From: Synanceia verrucosa
Taxonomy: Eukaryota; Chordata; Actinopteri; Perciformes; Synanceiidae
NCBI GenBank assembly: GCA_029721515.1
Contig: CM056563.1
Location: 11,046,454 to 11,110,453, forward strand
Direction: 5' to 3'
DNA: 64,000 bases
Position numbers and translations under genes: made by a program. Shown in pieces: positions 33,750 through 46,472 of this stretch (position 1 is the stretch's first letter; each line of letters starts with the position of its first letter). The notes beneath the pieces were generated by a model, which did not search any database, was not told where the DNA came from, and was given only the letters and a program-made list of their open reading frames with translations.

Positions 33750-33811
33750 TTTCGCGCGCACGCAGCCGCTGGCCTCGAGAGAGTGCCGCTGCGGTCGACA
33801 GGATGACAGAT

Positions 33812-33819
33812 TGACGTCA
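33812..33819 (+). promoter_or_regulatory. consensus cAMP response element
   Basis: TGACGTCA, the full palindromic CRE bound by CREB/ATF factors, within the CpG-rich block of prkar1b. Confidence 0.6.
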
Positions 33820-33860
33820 TCGGGACTGACGCAGAGCGAGCCGAAGCATCAGAGAGCCGA

Positions 33861-33881
33861 GCAGCAGCAGCAGCAGCAGCA
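33861..33881 (+). repeat. (GCA)7 trinucleotide repeat
   Basis: Seven GCA/CAG units in the presumed 5' noncoding exon of prkar1b. A minus-strand ORF reads it as poly-Ala but is not supported as a gene. Confidence 0.9.
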
Positions 33882-33964
33882 TCCCGTCCAAACAACGGTA
33901 CTTCACCAGCCTCCCACCTCTAGCAGCGAGGTGTTTTCTCGCTGAGCATCCTCCGGAAATAACG

Positions 33965-35243
33965 GTAGGGACACCAGCGAGAGCACCGACGAGTGACCGT
34001 GTTTATGAACACCAAATACTGGTTAAGACCAGGCCCTTAGTGGCGTTAACGTCGCAGTAATTCCCTTTTCGCTGTGGTTTGTTGGTTGTCATTGTCAGGT
34101 TAGCAAAGCTAGCTGGGCTAGCTGTCTGTTCAGTGCAACTGAGCAGGTGCTCAGTTCCATCACAAGCTCCACTGAGTGCATGGAAAAATACCGTGATATG
34201 CTACTGTTTTTACTGTTTGCTGCGGATAAAACATGCACATGTCATGCCCTACAGTCATAACTGATTTAGATTTATTATGCATTTAAAACACGTCGTAGAC
34301 GTGATTTCTATATGAGGAAGTGATGCACGGTAGTTACTAGTTAGCTTCACCTGCTCTGCTTCCTGGTTTGCTTATGAGACATGCTACCGTGTTATTTGCC
34401 ATCAGTCTAGTCGGACATAATCATAGTTATTATCAGTTGTCATGCACTGTTATATAATTTGCTTTGTTTACACCTGCTCAAAGTGTTTACTTTCGCAAAT
34501 AACATACATCCATGAAAATACAAGTTTCCAAAACGTTCATGTTCAGGTGTCTTTATGCACAAAGAGTCATACTGAGGGCATAAATGGACATGTATTAGTA
34601 ATGCATCTGTTGTGCATTTCTGTGTACCCTACTTAAATGTAAGTGTTATGCTGTTCATGACACTTTTAGGTATAATTAACCATAAACCTCATATTGGGCT
34701 CCCTCTGCCACTGTCCACAACCAAAGACACAGGCAAAGGGTATGCACATCAGCCCAGAGATAAACTTTTACTAATAATATGTCAAGCAGGTATGACAAAA
34801 CTACCTATCCTTTTATATTATAAAACTGAAACATACATGTTACTATGTAGTATTTTCTAAATTGTTTGGAGGAATATGAAAGCAGAATATGATTTTATGC
34901 TGGTTAAATACCTCACAATGTTGTGCATGAATTACTTTATATGTTCTTAAACAAAGACAGTCAACATACACTTGCACCATGCACTGCCATGCCTTTCTTT
35001 GGTTATTGTTAACCAACAGCAGTTCATGTCATGTGGTCCTTAACAGGACGCACACGCAACAAGATGTGAAATGTCCCCTCGCCTCCTTCCCATGATCCAT
35101 TGCTCTGCCATTCTCTACCCTACTTTCATCATACTGTACGCACCACATTTTGCCCCTCCTTTGCCCCCCGCTCTACCCGCTTGTCTATTGTGCTTCCCCT
35201 CCCCTCCTCTCACGGTCCACCCTGTTTTCTCCCACTGCCACAG
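33965..35243. other. prkar1b intron 1
   Basis: About 1.3 kb without recognised gene or repeat. It ends in a pyrimidine-rich tract and acceptor CTGCCACAG. Confidence 0.65.
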
Positions 35244-38200
35244 ACATAAAAGATAAGATGGCCACCTCCTCCTCCACTATGGAAGACGACGAGAGCTTGA
35301 AGGGCTGTGAAATTTTTGTGCAGAAGCACAACATCCAGCAGATCCTCAAAGAGTGCATTGTGAACCTCTGCATCGCTAAGCCTGAGCGCCCTATGAAGTT
35401 CCTACGGGAGCATTTTGAAAAGCTGGAGAAGGTTGGTAATGATGAAGTTTTGTATGATTTAGGTCTCTCTTTTTGTACCATGGGGCTCTGTGTTGCCTGA
35501 ATCTTGTGTGGTGAGCTTGAAGTTGTTAATTGCAATGTGCTTTTGACTGATTATGCTACATGGCATAGAGATTCCTTGTCTGATTCCTCTGATCATCTGC
35601 ACTACTGTTTCATTCGTCACATTGTCTCTCTTCTGTTGATATTTGCAAGACCATCACACATGAGCAGACAGAGAACATCCCAACTAGTTACTGTGTCACT
35701 CCAACTGTTATAATAGAGCGTTAATTTTTCATCCTATAGTAGGAGAATCCATCAGGGAATATGAGAGGCCAGTGTCAGTGTCCTGTTCATAGGACAGTCT
35801 GTCTGTGAGCAGAGAGACTAAGGGGGTGACACGTTAATTTAAAGATAACAGCAGTGGAGAGGAGACAAGGCTTTTTGTAAGAAATGAAAGATCATAACTT
35901 GAAAAAAGTATAAACAGGGGCAGCTTCTGTAACACCTTCCCCATGGAAAACGATTTGACTCCTGCTCAGTGTGTTTTCCGACTTTTTTCAGCCAGTGTTG
36001 ACTCCGATTGGCATTTCTGTGTAGTGGCAAAATGCTTTTTGCTTCACTGAATGTATTCTGTATCCTGCTGTATGTTGCAATATTTGTTTGATTTTATTGG
36101 GCTTGAAAATACATAAAGTTCAGTTTCTGTCACAGCTTTTATGTATATACAGGTGAATTATAAGTTAAGTCGTTTCCACAGTAAGGTATTTAGCTGAAAT
36201 GGATGTTTCCTCATGTCTGCTCATGAGCGGATCATATGATTTTTTTGTTCACACAATGTACTCTACTCTTTTGCTCCCGTAGCAAGTACGTCACAAAAGG
36301 TGTGTGAGGTTTGTCAATGTTGGCCTGAGGAGAATGAAGGGCCATGATACGAAAGCTCCAACAAGAGAAGTGATTGTGATGTCGAATGAGATACAGCATA
36401 ACAGATGTTCAACATGCCTGGAGGAGGGTCTCCATCTTCACTGCTGTGATGTGTGTTTGCATGTGAGAGTCATCTGATTTGATCATCATGATTGTACAAG
36501 TGATACTTTCCCCATATAGAGAATTATTGATTTTATCCTGACAGACCAATGAAACTGTTATTTACAACAACAGTTTGCAGCTACAACATATTCAATCCAG
36601 GTGTTTGGGATGGATCACACACAGATTTTAAGGCCAAGGTCAGGATCTTCTTCATACTTGTTTTTATTTGTCAGAATTTGGAGCAGTGGTCCTCACAGAG
36701 CTCTGATGTTTGAACACAGCATTGATGGCAGCTTCTGTTAGACTGTAATGTTGCATAGTGAGAGAGGCAGCATGAATACTAATAGACGCTCCGCAGAATA
36801 GCGAGGTAGCAAGTTGTGTTTCATGTTGTAAAATGACATTCTATGCTATGCTGAGTGTGTTGTATAAAAAAAGGTTTTAAATGTGCAAATTCTCTGAAAA
36901 GGGAAGCCAGAGAGAAATATAAATTATATGTATTACATTATCTAAATAGCTAGAATAGCTATGTATACTGTAGGTTGTATAAGTGGCTGGTAAAGAATAA
37001 ATATGTTGTTATGTGACATGCTCTCTGCACCACATATCTGCCAGACCCTGTTAAAGTTAATGTAATTAAGCGCTCAGTCTTACTGCCTGTGCTGCTGCAG
37101 CTACACTTTTCACCACACTGCTGTTGCTGACATGTAGCATTTAATCTGCATCCACCTGTAGGCTCTGCTTATAGTGTCCTCTGAGGTTTTTCCTCTTCTT
37201 ATATTTGTCTCCCTCTGTGGCGGGACTGCATGGAACAGTTTTTTTCGTTTCCTCGAAACTCGACGGTCATTGGGTAACTGCCAAGATTTTGTCTGGAGCT
37301 GTGGGCGGGCCTTGGCTGGCCTGGACGCTGAGCTTCCGCGTGATGATTGGAGGATCAGTTGAAAGGCTGAATCCCGTTTTGATTGAAAGGTATTTTGAGA
37401 TATACACCTTGACAACTCAGCCCAGTCCCATCGTGGATTTTGCAAGCAAGTCGAAAAACAATCTGCAACACATTTGTTGGTATTTGCTAGTCGAAATTAC
37501 TTGTTCATTTCTTACACTGTAAATAAAACACACTCACAGTATTTCCTCGTTTCAGTTTAACATAATATCAACATTTCCTTGTTCGAGTTTAAAATCGTTT
37601 CTTTAGATTGTTTTATTGAATTTAATGATGTAAGTTGACAATGAGGTTCCCCTATTTGAAAGACCAGCAGCCGCCACTGCTTGAGTCTTGAGAAAATCCA
37701 TAGATGTTTTTTGTGCTGCTGCTTCAAATTAAGGTGACCAGATTTCTGATATGAAATCTGGGGACATTTCCAGCCCAGAGATTAAAATGAATTAAAAGTT
37801 ATCAAGATGAAATGAATAAACTGGGATAGATTACAGTTTAATTTATTTAAAATTTAATTATGTGTGCGTAATTAAGCTACCAGCTATCATCCAAAACAGG
37901 GGCTGTCCCCAGAAATCATGGACATGCGCAATGAGTTAGACGTATTAAACTTCCCTGGGTTTGTACCACCACGGGACATGCATGACAAATTTTGCACTCA
38001 GCTGCAACATCTTTTTTTTTTTTTTACTTTATTATTTATCTATTATATATATTTGGACGAAAAATCCTGCCACACGACTGACATCCTGCTCCTTCTTTGT
38101 TAGCGTGTTAGCACAGCTGTTGTGATCACTGGGCTCTGCTGCTGGGTGGAAGAGCTGGAGTGGAGTCTCGAATGGACTGCTGGTATCAGAGATTTTGGAT

Positions 38201-41200
38201 GCAGGTCAATATAATTCGATACTTTTTTGCTGATATCAGGCAAATATCCAATATCAGAATGACAGCCCTAGTTTGTAGTTTTGCAAACTGATAAAACTGA
38301 GGCTTGAGTCACACTGTGAGGCTGTGTGTGTGCACATAATCTGTACATAATAACACTATGGCTCCGTTCACAGCTGGTATTAACTTACATCTTGAGTGAT
38401 CCAATCACAAGCGGGCAGCTTTCCGCCGTTAGCCCATTTTCGGCTCTGTCTACAGTCTCATAGGCCACACAGCACAGCACACCCTGGGATAATGTGTACA
38501 CTATTAACCCCAAAACATGATCTTTTCCTAAACGTAGGAACCTTGGTACCTAAAACCAAACCAAACTGCAACTGTTTTTTGTGGGCGTGTCATGTAATAG
38601 GCATTTCATGTAGTGCTGCATGCCTGCAGCAACTTTTCAGGTTTACAATACAAAATGTGGTCAAATATGTACCGCAAAGTGGTTTGAGTGAATGGATCAC
38701 GATTCGTCATAGTGGTTGTTTATATTTGGCACTGTCCACTTGTGAACTGAGCCGTGAAGCATTTTAAAACAGGTGTTAACACGTTCATTGACAATATGTT
38801 ATCACTGATGTCCTCTGTGTAGGTCAAAGATCAGGATCAAAACAGCTTATTCTAAGGTAGCAAGGATCCACTGTTTTGTTTAGGGAGCAGGACTTGAACA
38901 GTTATGTTGCTGACTGGTGGTCAGTGAAATCACCTGGTGTGAACAAGTGGTTTGAATTAAAAGCAAAAGGCCTCTAAGGTCCTTGGTTGCCCAACACTAT
39001 TCCAGTGAATCCTTCCAAATCTGTGCTTGCGTTGGGAGGTCAGTCATTCGTGGAATTGGAACAGGCCATGTTTAATGTTTTTGTGGTGTGTCCCACTTAT
39101 TTAAGAGGCTTACTTTCCCTCCTGCACTGGGTAACTTTGAGGACAATTTTGGGTTCACGTCCATTTAATCTGCCACCATTTAATCAGCGTTCTGTTACTC
39201 AAAATACTTACCTCAATCATTGTGTACACATGGACAAGCTTAATCGTATAATAAAGGCATCAAAAACATATCAAATTCATGTGCACAGGCAAAGGATCGT
39301 ATAGGGACTGGATTCGTGAATATGATAGGAACCCCTGGCTCAAGACGTTGTTAATCGGCTTTGTGCTTCTTGTGTACGGGATCGTATCATATTCGCGTCC
39401 CGCGAATGCTCGGGAATGTCTGCCAGGGATTTCACCCGATAGTGGAAGGAGGCGCCAATGCAGTCATAAATAGTAATGTTGTTGCCAGAAAAGTCAAACG
39501 ATACCATGGCTTCGAAGAACTCAACAATTCACTTTTGGATGGATGAGGAGATGGAGCAGATTTATTGTTGTTCAGTAGCCGTCAACTGGAAGTAGTTCTA
39601 ACACCACTTGTTGAAAGTAGAGATATTCCCATACCATTTTTTCCTTCCCAATACTGATTCCGATGTGTGGGTATCAGCTGATGCCAAGTACCGATACCAG
39701 TATCGGTAAATCATGCTACGCCTGCATGACTGTGATATGATTATCACTGCGGTGAGTCCTGGCTCAGGTTAAAATCTTTGAAAAACATGAATGAATACAA
39801 CAAACTGAGGCCATTTATTTTTTAATTTATTTTTTAAATAAAAGTGTGTAAATAACAAAATGGCGCAACAGCAACTTAACTAAATAAATCTAGGAAGAAT
39901 TATGAAAAAAATTAATGTGCAGCCACAATATTTTACTAGTTTTACTAGTTAGCTTAGTTCTTCCTTGCCCCTCTAAAACAGCAGGCTGCTCAGGGCACAG
40001 GAGGTGTTTGCCCAGGGCACCAAATAGGCTAGGACCACCCCTGCAGCTAGATACCACCTTAATTTATTTCACATATTTTATTCCTTTATGTTGTGTGCTG
40101 CTGTCTGTCACTTTGCATTTTGTATTCTATGTTGGGACAAAGACAGTGCTCTAAACAGGAGTCAAATTCCTCATATGTGAAAACATACCTGGCCAATAAA
40201 GCTGATTCTGAATCTGATTCTTCCTATTTCATATTGGATCAATAGCAGTTACACCCTCCGCGCCCTGTCTGATGATGGTCTGATGGCCGATCACAGCTCA
40301 AATTTCAGTTCACACATATTAACATGAACTAGTTCAACTAATCAACGGGCAGCCGAACAGGCTAAGCCGAATCGATTCAGTGTATACTCTCTTTTCTCCC
40401 GATGGAAAAAATTATGTGTACCGTGTAGTACAGCAGGTGACAGATGGCACAGGTGTCGCTATTCAGCCTCATCGCGATGCGGCCTGATTTTATCCAGCTG
40501 TCTTTGCATGCGGGGATGCATTTATTTATTTATTTTTCAGAGGGACGTAGGCCGCCTTAACTATAAAGCGCTGCGGGGAAACCCTGCATATAGGTTCTTA
40601 TTTTAATAAATTACGTGGTATCGAATCAGTGACTGGACTTCAGTACTCGCCAATACCGATGCCATCATTTCCTGCAGTATCAGAGACATTTTTTTAATAC
40701 TGGTATAGGAATCGGAACAACTCTAGTTGAAAGGGCTACAGCGCCACCTAGCATAGGGGAGTCAGCCAGGTCGCTGAGCATTATCTGAATTAAACGAACT
40801 CCATGCGTACTTGGATTTTGGGACAGACCAACCACCATGTTGCAGCATTGTATTTGGTGAAATCCAGAACGATTCTACCATGTGACCACATGGTGTCTTG
40901 TTTAGTTTGTTCTCAACTGTAAAATAATGGCTGTAGAGAAAGCAGTTTTGAATTTTAAGAGTCATGCCTCCGGCTCTTTCATAGGAGCTCAGCACAAAGA
41001 GCAAATACTGTTGTCATCACCTCTTCTCCTGTATTTCACTTGTGTTTGTTTCTCTCTCGTCTGCTTTTGTCAGCACTCGACACCCACAAGAGGCGGTAAC
41101 CAAGGCAACAGTAGAGGACAGATAGACTGTAGTCTATCCTGTGTTGAATGAGCCCCTTTTTATTCACAAAGTTTATTCCTTCTCTCCTCTCATGTGTTGA

Positions 41201-44200
41201 GTTTTTTTTTTTTGTGAGACAATCAGATCAGCGGGGTCTTCTTTCTCTTCATTTGCCAGACTAACCCAACCTCATTTCATATCTGCACAGGATCCATTTC
41301 ATACGCTGTTCACAATCTTATCTAGGAAATCTCTTCTTCTTTGTCTCGGTTTCCCCATCGTCCCTTCTCACAGTTTTATTCTTTGATGTTTCTTTTTTTT
41401 CCTCTGGCTTTCTCTGCATACATGCTTCCTTTACTTACTTTTTTTGGTGGCTCTCTTCTACCCGTGCACAAGCAAACTTGAGAGCACACCAAATCATCAG
41501 TCTGACTAGTCTGCCTTTAACTTTTGTTACGATATAATAACACACTGACATTGTGAATGGGTAAATGACAGGCGTCTCGCTTCCTTTCATCCTGCCAATT
41601 TATGCATGGCAGTGATGCCTTTGATCCCTACAACAGTAGCTTCATATGGGTGTTCTCATCTTTCCACCTCTTATCAGCTCAGCTCAGCTCAGTGTGCTGT
41701 TTACTGAGGCGTGAACCTTGATTTTTGGCATAAAAAAGACGGCATATTCTGTGACACCCCAGCTAAGTCGGTTAGCATGTTGCATCACTGTTATTTACTG
41801 TAAATTTGCAGCACAGCTGTTTATCTTGCTTGGAATATTTGTAATTTGGCAGTAATTTTTTTTTTTTAATATATTGACACAAACACTCTCACAAACAGCA
41901 GACATTGAAACAGTGATGATGAGAGAATGAATTGCCAAAACACAGAGGTTATTGTTACAGTGCATCACGTTAGATATAATAACAAATTCTCATCACTCTG
42001 TAGCATTACAATATGTCCAACAGGCAGCCCCAGCTAAAAATGGCATGATGGGATGCAGGAGTGGTTGATTAATAGTTCCTGCTTTCTCTTTGTATGCTAT
42101 AACTAATTGTATTTGTGTGTTATGAATACCCCTCTCTTTCTTATCCGCTCACAGGGCTGTCATAAGTTTGTGACTCGTGCTTCAGTCCTTTTATATCATT
42201 TCTCCCAGATCCTCTCTTTCCTCAACGGTCTCATCCACGTTATATGTTACAGAGTAAAGAAGAAGAACTACAAGCTTCTGTGAAAGCATCAGATCCCCGC
42301 AAAACATAATTCTTCAATGAAAATTATGATGAGGATCATGATGTAAAAATGATCAGTCCATCTCATATTGCAATTGGTCAAAATAATCCCAATTAGATTT
42401 TTTTTTTTTTTAAATGATCCAGCCCTATTCCGTTTTACCTGTGTCTCTTCTGTCGTCTCATACATGTCCTTTGTCAGCTGTCTCATAGTGAACCACTTTT
42501 TCTCTGTCCCAATTTGGAACTAAAGAAAACACATTCTCATTTCATCGTCCATTCTTTGTTTTTAGAGGACATTTAAATACGATTTTACTGTGTAAGGCTT
42601 TAAACTGGTGAGTTACAAACTAAAAACTCCACTCTCATTGACATGCATTAAATTGTATCTCTATAGTTTGCAACCAATGGTTATTCTCTTTGTAGATTCA
42701 TCTTTTATTTTGTCATTTTAAGGTTGCTTTTTTCATCTGACCAGAATCCTAAAATAATTAGTTTTCCCCCACAAGACAAAGACCCAGTGTTTGATCACTT
42801 AAGTGTTGCTTTCAGCTCCAATACTGAATACTTTGTTGTGATTTGTATTTATTTTTTGTTTCCTATTTATGTTGTTTTACAGAAAAAAAAGGCATTTGGA
42901 ATAATTATTTAATTATGTTTTTTGTAATTATAACAGCATCTGGAAAGATAGATGTGTCTCTCTGTCTCTGCTGCATGTAGGCCAGTGTTTATACATCGTT
43001 GCCAAGCTTCCCTCAACATCATAAAGTGTGTCGAGTACAAAAAAACCGGGCTGTATCAGCTCTGCTTGTGAAAGATCCCATCACGTTGCATTATGTGAGA
43101 GTTCGTCACTCAGTCGTCTGTCAGTCTGTCGGTCAATCAGCCGCTGTTTCTCTGTCCTCCTGTAAGACGAGAAGCCTCTCTGTGCTGCCAGCCATTCAGC
43201 TGTCACCAGGACCTATCATAACAAATCCACCGGTCCCCTCGAAGGCCTCTGATTTACAATTTGTCAGGAGGGTTTTGTTGATTGTTGAGAGCATTTAGAA
43301 GAGTTCTGTGTCTGTTTAGATTACATAAAGTGAGGTGTATGCATACAGCATATTAGCAGCAGCCTAGTTTGTAGCACAGTGTAATTAGCGCCTCCAGCTT
43401 TTGTTCGCTCATCACCACCATGTCGGGAGCAGGGTATTCTGTCAAATCAGCCTGGGGTGCACGCAGTGACCCAGGCCTAAAACCTCCCCACCCTGGGGCC
43501 CCCGACAGGTAAATCAGACCACCAGCCCCTGTTTCCCTGGTGGTCCTTCTTTGTCCTCTCTCATCTGCCCGTTGCATCCGTCCTCCCTCTATAGCTAATC
43601 TGCAGTCTGTGTGAGAGAAAGAGAACAGGTGTCCGGTGTACAGCAGCGAGATGTAAAGCAACAGAACAGAGGCAGTGAAAGAGATGAAGCTACACAAGCT
43701 GAGGACGTTTGCTTGAGCAGTTAACAGTTACTTCCATACTAGAAAATAGAAAGTCAAGGGCTGCTTTCATTATTGATTAATCACAAGATTATTTAGTTGA
43801 TGAACTTGTTTTCATATTTACGATGAAAAAGTTTCTTAAAGCCCAAACTGACATGTTCAAATGGCTTATTTTGTCCACACCAACAGTCTGGAAACCAAAT
43901 AAGTGATTCCTATTTCTTGCAGTCCTGCAGTCTTGGTAAATTTATCTTATAGATCTGCTGAAAGTACCAAAAGTGAACAACAGCGAACCCTCACTACCAG
44001 AAGAACTCCCACTAACATCCTGCAAGCATGACGAAACTGTACTTGTGATGTGAGGGTCGAGGTTATGAATATTGCTCATGCTATGAGTGTTTCGGCTCTG
44101 CTGTCATGGTGTACAGTTGCAACTCTTTCACTCATGATAACTGTGGGATGGAAAAGCTGGTCTCTGCAAGTTTAGAGTTGGGTGGAGCTTTAGAAATTAG

Positions 44201-46441
44201 ATTTGGGTGTTAAAATTGGGATAGCAACCCATATAGAGAGTGAACATGCACACACACACAGTCCTAATACAGCAGCAGACTCTGTCCATTGTGGTGCTGT
44301 AATGGTGTGGAACAGAGTGATGAGTAGACTGTTAGCTCCGCTGGTGTGTCAGCTCTCCACGCTTCATTACCTGTGTGTGTGTGTGTGTGTGCGCGGCACC
44401 TTGTTGTTTTTGGTTCACTCGCATGCTTTCAGCTCTGGCGGCGGGGAGTGAAATTGTCTCCAGATTACCGGATTAGGGCTACATAAGGTAACCGCTTACG
44501 GGCGCTTTCCCTTTTTTCCAATGAACTCTGTGGATAAATAGCACATTTATGCTGCAAGCCTCTCTGATGGGCTCAAGGCCTTTGCGCTGAGCATGCTGGC
44601 TATTAGGGCTGAATAATATTGGTTAGTCATAGCTATTAGGGAGAGACTTAGTCATAACTTTGTTCATTTCTGCTTGATGCTAATTGGTTGAACGAATGAA
44701 CAAAACAGGAGGCCCATTATAACATGACATTCATAAATGAGTTGAATTTGGAATTGATTATGGTTTAATTACTGTGACTTTTTTCGTGTGGTTGGTATTG
44801 TGTTGGTATCATCTTTTGTCTCCATTCTTTGGTTTGAACTCTGACCCAACACGTCACCATGTCTCTAATTGAAAGCATACTTTTTTTAACAGAGTTTCTG
44901 TGTCCTGCTTTCGCCCCGTGTCCTCTCCCATCCTCTCTCTCTGGCAACCAGCCGCCGATGATGACGCAGGGAGAGCAGAGGAGGGGAGGGGAAAAGAGAG
45001 TCTGACATGGGCTTACAGCATTAATAATAGAGTAGAAAATATAGAGAAAGATAATAGAACAGAGAGATAGCAGGGTTTTAAAAGAGGAGCACTGTGCTTT
45101 TGGAAAGATGTTTGAAATTACTTAGAATGAGATGGTGAAAAGATAAACCTATTGCTACATAGCTACTGTGCACAGCCTTGGAAATGGTAGATGGCACTGC
45201 CTCAAACCTATGCCTATGTGTTCTTACAGAAAAGCTCAAGCGAGAGAAAAGTCTCCAAAAAAATCACTTTGCCATTGAAATGTTATGATGCATAAAAAAT
45301 ATGAATACTGCGCATATTTGCTAGTGTTCCCCGCATTTGACATGAGGCCTGAACTATTTGAGGACTTGACGGAGGCAAACACAATGTCGTCGCTTGATGC
45401 AGCCTGACCTTCTGACATCAGAGCAAAGAGTGCGAGGGGGCAAGGGGCGAGGAAGACACTGCGTGGTACTGAACACACACAGGGCAACGTATGGGGCGAT
45501 GATGCATCCTTATGTGAATGGTCAGAACAGAGGTTCGTATTGATTGGACTGACGTTGCTATCCCTTCTGTGGCCTGAATCACTGTAGATGTGCGAGCGGA
45601 GTGAGAGAGAGACAATCTGTCAACAGGCGTCAGAGCTGGTGAGTCTGTGAATGGAGGTGAGACTCACCGCCAACTATTCAGGATGTTCGCAGTACCCGGT
45701 TGTCATAGTAACGACGGGGGGGTGCATGGGCGCTAGGATTGGGCCAGCTGATTGTGAGTGTGCGAGATAGAGAGAGGGAGAGAGAGAGGGCTGGAGAGCA
45801 GGGACTCAGAGTTGCGCAGCAGTGATGGGGAGACAGGCTTTTTGCTGCGATCACTGTTTTCATCTGTAGTCTTGTTCTTCAGCTGCTTTGTCGTGGGGGA
45901 TTGCAGACATTTCACCTTTCTCTCTCTTGCACTCACACACACAAACTTGGGTTCTCTGATTACTCTGGCACACACACAACACGTACACACAGTGGTTGTC
46001 TTGTTCTATGCTAGCATGGCAAGATGCTGCTGCCGCTGCGGTGTGACTTGTGTGTCAGGTGTGGATGAGGGGGTCCAGGTGTGCTGATGCTCATGCACAC
46101 TTTTACTCACTCGACTTGATGCCCGGCTTCTCTGACAGGCTGAGGGACGTGCAGCACTCCTGGCCAGGGGCCCTCCATGCCATGGTAAATACCTCTGCTG
46201 ACAAACTCCTGTATATAATCTCATGACAAGGAGCAAGTGGGGATGCAACACTGTGGTCATTGTTGAAGCCTGTGCGGTTTTGTTGCAAGGAGCGAGGTGA
46301 GAAAGAGTGCTTGAAAGAAAGGAAAGCGTGGCTTTGTCCTTAGAGAGTGTAGCTCTCACGGTACCTGATTTCCGACCTTTTCCACCTTGATTAAGCTTTG
46401 AGTGTGTGAGCTCTCCACTCCCCCTGCAGTCTGCCTTTGCA

Positions 46442-46472
<31 letters not shown>

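Larger units (their letters stand above)
33750..33964 (+). promoter_or_regulatory. prkar1b: CpG-rich promoter and 5' noncoding exon of prkar1b
   Basis: An abrupt GC/CpG-rich block (GCGCGCACGCAG, CGCTGCGGTCGAC) in an AT-rich setting, with a perfect CRE at 33812-33819 and a (GCA)7 tract at 33861-33881. Donor candidates are ACG|GTAGGG (GT at 33965-33966) and ACG|GTACTT (GT at 33898-33899). Because the first coding exon begins with an acceptor, prkar1b needs an upstream noncoding exon, and this block is the best candidate. The transcription start is not defined. Confidence 0.6.

Noticed and set aside
39316..39410. Inverted repeat CGTGAATATGAT / ATCATATTCGCG
   Set aside because: Only 12 bases with a mismatch and a long loop; not enough for an RNA or transposon end.
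43353..43697. 114-codon minus-strand ORF in prkar1b intron 2
   Set aside because: No recognisable domain, no splice or promoter context.
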